A stretch of 6,692 nucleotides of DNA, taken from NCBI GenBank assembly GCA_937898095.1, contig CALDKR010000001.1:1-6692 (forward strand), read 5' to 3'. The stretch is from an uncultured Rhodoluna sp. Lineage in GTDB: Bacteria; Actinomycetota; Actinomycetes; Actinomycetales; Microbacteriaceae. This document shows, piece after piece, positions 1 to 3,835 of this stretch; positions within the stretch are counted from its first letter, which is position 1, and each line of letters starts with the position of its first letter. The notes under the pieces are model-generated. The model did no database searches. It was not told the origin of the DNA and saw nothing but the letters and a program-made list of their open reading frames with translations. A program made the position numbers and the translations under genes.

Positions 1-391
1 TAACTCGTGCGCTCCTCGCTCCGCCTTCAAGCTTGACGGCCTCGGCACCGCCTTCTTTCATGAGTCGCACCGCATTGCGAACGGCCTCTTCGTCGCTTAT
101 TTCGTAACTGCCAAAAGGCATGTCTGCCACAACTAGCGCGCGCTTTGCGCCCCTTGAGACGGCGCGAGTGAAGGTCACTATTTCGTCAAGTGTGATCGGC
201 AAAGTTGAATCAAAACCGAGAAAATTGTTCGCCGCAGAGTCGCCAACCAACAAAAACTCAATTCCAGCCTGATCAAAAATCGAGGATGTAAGCGAGTCGT
301 AACTAGTCAGGCAAGAAAATTTCTCACCCCTGGCCTTGAATTCTTGCAGCGTTGTGGTGCGAATCTTCTTCGGAGAAAAATCCGATGGCAT
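1..391 (-). CDS. panB: 3-methyl-2-oxobutanoate hydroxymethyltransferase (PanB), 3' end cut by window
   Basis: PanB transfers a hydroxymethyl group from 5,10-methylenetetrahydrofolate to 2-oxoisovalerate, giving ketopantoate, the first committed step of pantothenate and CoA synthesis in the cytoplasm. The first 130 residues are visible, roughly half of a usual 260-290 residue protein; the frame is still open at the left edge. Seen motifs: VGDSAANN at about 48-55, DSTLPITLDE at 61-70, VVADMPFGSY at 87-96 and VKLEGG at 119-124. By comparison with the E. coli enzyme, D51, D90 and E122 are the Mg2+ ligands and K120 contacts the substrate. GDSAAN in place of the proteobacterial GDSLGM is, as I recall, typical of actinobacterial PanB. 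The ATG shares its A with the stop of the upstream Rid gene (TAATG), and GGAAG at 400-404 lies 8 nt upstream, so this start is well supported and translational coupling is likely. Confidence 0.95.
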   Translation of the reverse strand, partial: MPSDFSPKKIRTTTLQEFKARGEKFSCLTSYDSLTSSIFDQAGIEFLLVGDSAANNFLGFDSTLPITLDEIVTFTRAVSRGAKRALVVADMPFGSYEISDEEAVRNAVRLMKEGGAEAVKLEGGARSARV

Positions 392-783
392 TATCCGCGC
401 TTCCAGGCGTCAACTTCGATCTCAACCAGCATTTCTGGGTTGATGAACTGAATTCCAGCGAGCATTGTTGCAGCCGGGCGAATTTCGCCAAATACCTCAC
501 CGTGGGCCTTCCCGACGGCATCCATGTCTGCGGCATTAGCTAGATAAACACGCGAGCGAACGACATCCTCAAGACCATATCCGACTTGAGCCAACGCGGC
601 CGCGATTACTTCTTGTAGTGCAACAAGCGTTTGACCGTATGCATCACCTTTGTGCTGAAGCTCACCATTAACGGTTGCGGTTGATCCCGAAACGTGAACA
701 TACTCACCAGCCACTGTCGCTCGCGAATAGCCAATTACCGACTCCCATGGTCCGCCTGATGAAATTAGCTTGTCTGCAGCCAT
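391..783 (-). CDS. Rid-family protein (YjgF/YER057c/UK114 fold), likely enamine/imine deaminase
   Basis: A 130-residue protein, the usual length of the family. Rid proteins form trimers and the archetype, RidA, hydrolyses reactive 2-aminoacrylate and related imines made by PLP enzymes. Seen: PWESVIGYSRA at 12-22, HVSGSTA at 30-36, a central helix with ALQEVIAAALAQVG, VVRSRVYL at 74-81, IRPAATM at 101-107 and LVEIEVDAW at 119-127. R102 aligns with the carboxylate-binding arginine of E. coli RidA (R105) and E123 with its E120, so imine deaminase chemistry is plausible. However, the archetypal GPYSQA segment is replaced by GYSRA and the loop between R102 and the last strand is longer, so this is a Rid subgroup other than true RidA; I leave the symbol blank. 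It sits 24 nt after nadE and overlaps panB by one base, which places it inside one operon. The exact substrate is unknown. Confidence 0.9.
   Translation of the reverse strand: MAADKLISSGGPWESVIGYSRATVAGEYVHVSGSTATVNGELQHKGDAYGQTLVALQEVIAAALAQVGYGLEDVVRSRVYLANAADMDAVGKAHGEVFGEIRPAATMLAGIQFINPEMLVEIEVDAWKRG
400..404 (-). promoter_or_regulatory. Ribosome binding site for panB inside the Rid gene
   Basis: GGAAG on the minus strand lies within the last codons of the Rid gene and 8 nt before the panB ATG. It supports initiation at the ATG of the TAATG overlap, probably by terminating ribosomes restarting or by fresh loading at this site. Confidence 0.5.
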
Positions 784-807
784 TTAGCTCTCTTTTTCTC
801 TTCTTTT
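784..807 (-). promoter_or_regulatory. Purine-rich spacer with weak ribosome binding site for the Rid gene
   Basis: Read on the minus strand, the 24 nt between the nadE stop and the Rid start are almost all purines. GAGAG at 788-792 ends 4 nt from the ATG and GAAGAG at 798-803 ends 14 nt from it; neither is an ideal Shine-Dalgarno at ideal spacing. There is no room for a terminator or a separate promoter in the spacer, so co-transcription with nadE is the simplest reading. The ribosome binding role is inferred. Confidence 0.5.
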
Positions 808-2460
808 TTAGTGAAATTTATTCGTAATCGGCAGGCGTCGGTCTCGACCGAAAGCCATCCCTGTGATTTTAGGTCCAATTGCGCCCTGGCGGCGCTTCCA
901 TTCAGATCGATCGACTAGACCAATTACCCTGTTTACCGTCTCGGCGTCAAACCCCGACTCGATAATCTCGTCGCGACCAAAGCGGCGCTCAATGTAAAGC
1001 TCAAGAATGTCATCAAGAATTTCATACTCCGGCAGCGAATCTTGGTCAACTTGCCCTGGACGAAGTTCGGCCGATGGTGGCTTGCTGATTGAATTCTCTG
1101 GAATCGGGGGAGTCAACCCCATTTCGTCGGCAAATGAATTTCTCCAGCGTGCAAGTTTCCAGACAAGGGTTTTTTCGATGTCTTTTATCGGTGCGAACCC
1201 GCCAACCGAGTCACCATAAATAGTGCTGTAACCAACAGCCAGCTCGGTCTTGTTTCCGGTGGTAAGGGTCAGGTGGCCTTCTTGGTTGCTAAGAGCCATC
1301 AAAATGACACCTCGCATGCGAGCCTGCAAATTTTCAGAAGCCAAACCGCTCAATGCCAGCTCAGACTCGAAGGATTCAACCATTCGAGCGATTGGTTGGG
1401 TTCGAATGTCTATTTCTAAACGTTCGGCTAGGTCGAATGCATCTGATTGCGAGTGATCCGACGAAAAAATGCTCGGCATCGAAACACCGAAGACTCTGTC
1501 GCTACCAAGAGCGTCGACTGCCAAACTCGCGCAAACTGCCGAGTCGATTCCGCCGCTGAGCCCCAGCACTACGGAGCGGAAACCATTCTTGTCTGCATAG
1601 TCACGAAGCCCGAGAACAAGTGCGTTCCACACTTGCCACAGTTGATCGTTCTTGAGATTGCGATGCTGACTGACGGCAACCATGTTGTGCTTAGAACTGA
1701 TGTCTAGATAGCAAATTGCTTCTTCAAATTGTTGGGCTCTAGCGACTTCAACACCACTGGCGTTGAGCGCAAAACTGTCGCCATCAAACACCAAATCATC
1801 CTGGCCACCAACGAGATTCACATAGGTCACCGCACAGTCGTGCTCTATAGCCAAAGCGCGAACTAATTCAATGCGTCGATCGTCTTTTGAGCGCTCAAAA
1901 GGTGATCCGTTCAACACGAGAGTCACGTCGGTTTCGCTTTGAGAAAGTTGTGAAACCGGCCCACCAGATTGCCAAATGTCTTCGCAAATAACCACGCTAA
2001 ATCGAAGTTTCTTGAATTCAAAAGTCAGCAAATCGTTGCCGGGAACAAAGTTTCTAAACTCATCGAAAACCGAATAGTTAGGCAGGTGATACTTGTTGTA
2101 TTGTCCGATAACCTTGCCCCCGACTATTGCGAGGGCTGAATTGTGGGCTATCGCCCATCCGTTCGAATTATCGGCAAACGTTGGCACTCCAATAACGACC
2201 GCGGTTTCGCGATATTTTGACTGCTGCAAAAAAAGCTTCAGTTCATCGAGAGCATTTCTGCTGGCGGTTAGAAAATCGACGCGAGTGGCAAGGTCTTCAA
2301 TCGGATAGCCGGTTATAGCCATCTCGCCAAACTGAATTAAGTTAGCGCCTGAGTCAACCGCTGTCTCTATGGCCGCTTTGATGTTCTGGAGGTTACGTTC
2401 AAGGTCTCCGACTACTGGGTTTGTTTGCGCCAGGGCTAAGCGAACTATCGGCATAACCAT
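808..2460 (-). CDS. nadE: Glutamine-dependent NAD+ synthetase, two-domain form
   Basis: It adenylates nicotinic acid adenine dinucleotide with ATP and amidates it with ammonia released from glutamine, the last step of NAD+ synthesis. The 550 residues hold two domains. The N-terminal nitrilase-fold glutaminase (about 4-260) has the triad E46 (FGEMAITGYP), K123 (YNKYHLPNY) and C159 (VVICEDIW). The C-terminal N-type ATP pyrophosphatase synthetase domain (about 280-550) has the ATP loop SGGIDS at 302-307, TTGNKTELAVGY at 400-411, YGDSVGGFAPI at 415-425 and the closing RRQGAIGPKI and FGRDRRLPIT segments. Length and order match family norms, with no broken region. The start is uncertain: MVMPIVRLALAQ allows ATG at 2460 or at 2454. 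The second gives the MPIVRLALAQ opening common in relatives, and AGG at 2464-2466 is 9 nt from it but only 3 nt from the first. It is the first gene of the leftward unit and diverges from glnA2. Confidence 0.97.
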   Translation of the reverse strand: MVMPIVRLALAQTNPVVGDLERNLQNIKAAIETAVDSGANLIQFGEMAITGYPIEDLATRVDFLTASRNALDELKLFLQQSKYRETAVVIGVPTFADNSNGWAIAHNSALAIVGGKVIGQYNKYHLPNYSVFDEFRNFVPGNDLLTFEFKKLRFSVVICEDIWQSGGPVSQLSQSETDVTLVLNGSPFERSKDDRRIELVRALAIEHDCAVTYVNLVGGQDDLVFDGDSFALNASGVEVARAQQFEEAICYLDISSKHNMVAVSQHRNLKNDQLWQVWNALVLGLRDYADKNGFRSVVLGLSGGIDSAVCASLAVDALGSDRVFGVSMPSIFSSDHSQSDAFDLAERLEIDIRTQPIARMVESFESELALSGLASENLQARMRGVILMALSNQEGHLTLTTGNKTELAVGYSTIYGDSVGGFAPIKDIEKTLVWKLARWRNSFADEMGLTPPIPENSISKPPSAELRPGQVDQDSLPEYEILDDILELYIERRFGRDEIIESGFDAETVNRVIGLVDRSEWKRRQGAIGPKITGMAFGRDRRLPITNKFH

Positions 2461-2466
2461 TAGCCT
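2461..2466 (+). promoter_or_regulatory. Candidate -10 hexamer for glnA2-glnE
   Basis: TAGCCT fits TANNNT. A start point about seven bases later, near A2473, would leave a leader of about 20 nt that contains the ribosome binding site at 2480-2486. No good -35 is visible at the right distance, which here would lie inside nadE. It shares five bases with the nadE candidate on the other strand. A hexamer of this looseness occurs often by chance, so this is only a candidate. Confidence 0.3.
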
Positions 2467-2467
2467 A
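2462..2467 (-). promoter_or_regulatory. Candidate -10 hexamer for nadE, possibly giving a leaderless mRNA
   Basis: On the minus strand TAGGCT fits the loose actinobacterial -10 pattern TANNNT. Its last base is followed by seven bases and then the A of the ATG at 2454, which is the spacing expected if transcription starts on the start codon itself. No -35 match is seen 16-18 bp upstream. The same bases contain AGG, which could instead act as a weak Shine-Dalgarno, so the two readings compete. Confidence 0.3.
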
Positions 2468-2479
2468 GTAGCAGGCAGA

Positions 2480-2486
2480 GAGAGGA
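2480..2486 (+). promoter_or_regulatory. Ribosome binding site that fixes the GTG start of glnA2
   Basis: GAGAGGA lies six bases before the GTG at 2493. This is the best Shine-Dalgarno in the window and decides for the GTG start, which also gives the MDKQTDFVLRTIEERG opening expected of GlnA2 proteins. Confidence 0.8.
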
Positions 2487-2492
2487 AATTCT

Positions 2493-3833
2493 GTGGATAA
2501 GCAAACAGATTTTGTGCTGAGAACTATCGAAGAGCGAGGCGTCAAATTTGTACGCCTTTGGTTCACTGACGTAGCGGGCACATTGAAGTCCGTAGCTATT
2601 GCTCCTGCTGAAGTTGAAGGAGCTTTTGCCGAGGGACTTGGCTTCGACGGATCTGCCATCGAGGGCCTGGCTAGAACCTATGAAGCGGACATGCTGGCAC
2701 AGCCAGATCCGAGCACTTTCCAGATCCTCCCTTGGCGCGGTGAAATCGATCCGACTGCTCGCATGTTCTGCGACATTACTACTCCTGACGGGGCTCCTGC
2801 GGCAGCTGATCCGCGCAATGTGCTTCGTCGCGCTTTGGCCAAGGCATCAGACCGCGGTTTCTCTTTTTACATTCACCCGGAGATCGAGTTTTATCTTCTG
2901 AAATCAACAGAGCTTGATGCCAACGGAGAGCCTGTTCCAGTGGACAAGGCTGGCTATTTCGATAACGTTCCTGGTGGCACCGCGCATGACTTTAGGCGTC
3001 GTGCGGTATCGATGCTTGAACAGCTAGGAATTTCGGTCGAGTTCAGCCACCACGAGGGCGGCCCTGGTCAAAATGAGATCGATCTGCGCTATGCCGACGC
3101 TCTAACTATGGCTGACAACATCATGACCTTCCGCACGGTGATCAAAGAGGTCGCCATCGAACAGGGTGTTTATGCAACCTTCATGCCTAAGCCATTCACT
3201 CAGCACCCTGGCTCTGGAATGCACACTCACATGTCGCTTTTCGAAGGTGACACCAATGCATTCTTTGATGCCGGTTCTCAGTACCACCTATCTAAGACCG
3301 CCAAGCACTTCATCGCGGGTCTTCTTCGTCACGCTCCAGAGATCACCGCAGTCACCAACCAGTATGTAAATTCATACAAGCGCCTTTGGGGTGGCGGCGA
3401 GGCGCCGAGCTTCGTTTGTTGGGGTCACAACAACCGCTCAGCTCTAATTCGCGTGCCGCTATACAAGCCAGACAAGGGCAACAGTTCTCGCATCGAATAT
3501 CGCGCGATCGATTCAGCCGCAAACCCATACCTTGCATATGCTCTATTGCTATCAGCGGGCCTTAAAGGTATCGAAGAGGAATACGAGCTTCCGGGTGAAA
3601 CCGAAGACAACGTGTGGGCATTAAGCGATTCTGAAAGACGAGCAATGGGCATTCAGCCGTTGCCGCAGTCTCTTGATCACGCAATTCGCAAGCTAGAAGA
3701 GTCTGAGCTCGCAGCCGAAGTTCTTGGCGAAGAGGTTTTTAGCTATGTTCTTGCTAACAAGCGACGCGAGTGGAGCGAATATCGCGCTCAAGTCACGCCA
3801 TTTGAGCTAAAGCAGAACCTAGAAACGCTCTAG
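2493..3833 (+). CDS. glnA2: GlnA2-type glutamine synthetase family protein (type I fold)
   Basis: Length is 446 residues, as I recall for mycobacterial and corynebacterial GlnA2. The N-terminal beta-grasp domain carries GFDGSAIEG (D52). The catalytic domain has HPEIEF (E130, E132), HHEGGPGQNEIDLRY (E188, E195), GSGMHTHMSLF (H244), R297, GGEAPSF (E303), NRSALIR (R315, R320) and RIEYR (E335, R337). These match the metal, ATP and glutamate ligands of type I glutamine synthetase, so a gamma-glutamyl-phosphate ligase activity is expected. The Tyr adenylylated in GSI-beta enzymes (NLYDLP) is replaced: DNVWALS puts W375 there. The acceptor may be ammonia, giving glutamine, or a polyamine: the Streptomyces coelicolor protein of this name is reported as a gamma-glutamylpolyamine synthetase. 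Which applies here cannot be read from the sequence. It starts with GTG, is followed 2 nt later by glnE, and is divergent from nadE. Confidence 0.93.
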   Translation: MDKQTDFVLRTIEERGVKFVRLWFTDVAGTLKSVAIAPAEVEGAFAEGLGFDGSAIEGLARTYEADMLAQPDPSTFQILPWRGEIDPTARMFCDITTPDGAPAAADPRNVLRRALAKASDRGFSFYIHPEIEFYLLKSTELDANGEPVPVDKAGYFDNVPGGTAHDFRRRAVSMLEQLGISVEFSHHEGGPGQNEIDLRYADALTMADNIMTFRTVIKEVAIEQGVYATFMPKPFTQHPGSGMHTHMSLFEGDTNAFFDAGSQYHLSKTAKHFIAGLLRHAPEITAVTNQYVNSYKRLWGGGEAPSFVCWGHNNRSALIRVPLYKPDKGNSSRIEYRAIDSAANPYLAYALLLSAGLKGIEEEYELPGETEDNVWALSDSERRAMGIQPLPQSLDHAIRKLEESELAAEVLGEEVFSYVLANKRREWSEYRAQVTPFELKQNLETL

Positions 3834-3835
3834 CC

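Noticed and set aside
352..543. Short plus-strand frame across the Rid-panB junction
   Set aside because: Antisense to two well-supported genes; its translation resembles nothing known to me.
1447..1707. 86-codon open frame on the plus strand
   Set aside because: Antisense to the ATP-loop region of nadE; the nadE frame is intact and conserved there.
2461..2492. Hairpin terminator or operator palindrome in the divergent spacer
   Set aside because: Only very short inverted matches around TAGCCTA and CTAGTAG, no stem of useful length and no T run; no GlnR- or AmtR-like site was recognised.
2599..2901. 100-codon open frame on the plus strand, with an apparent hydrophobic stretch
   Set aside because: Out-of-frame reading of glnA2, whose own frame carries the conserved residues.
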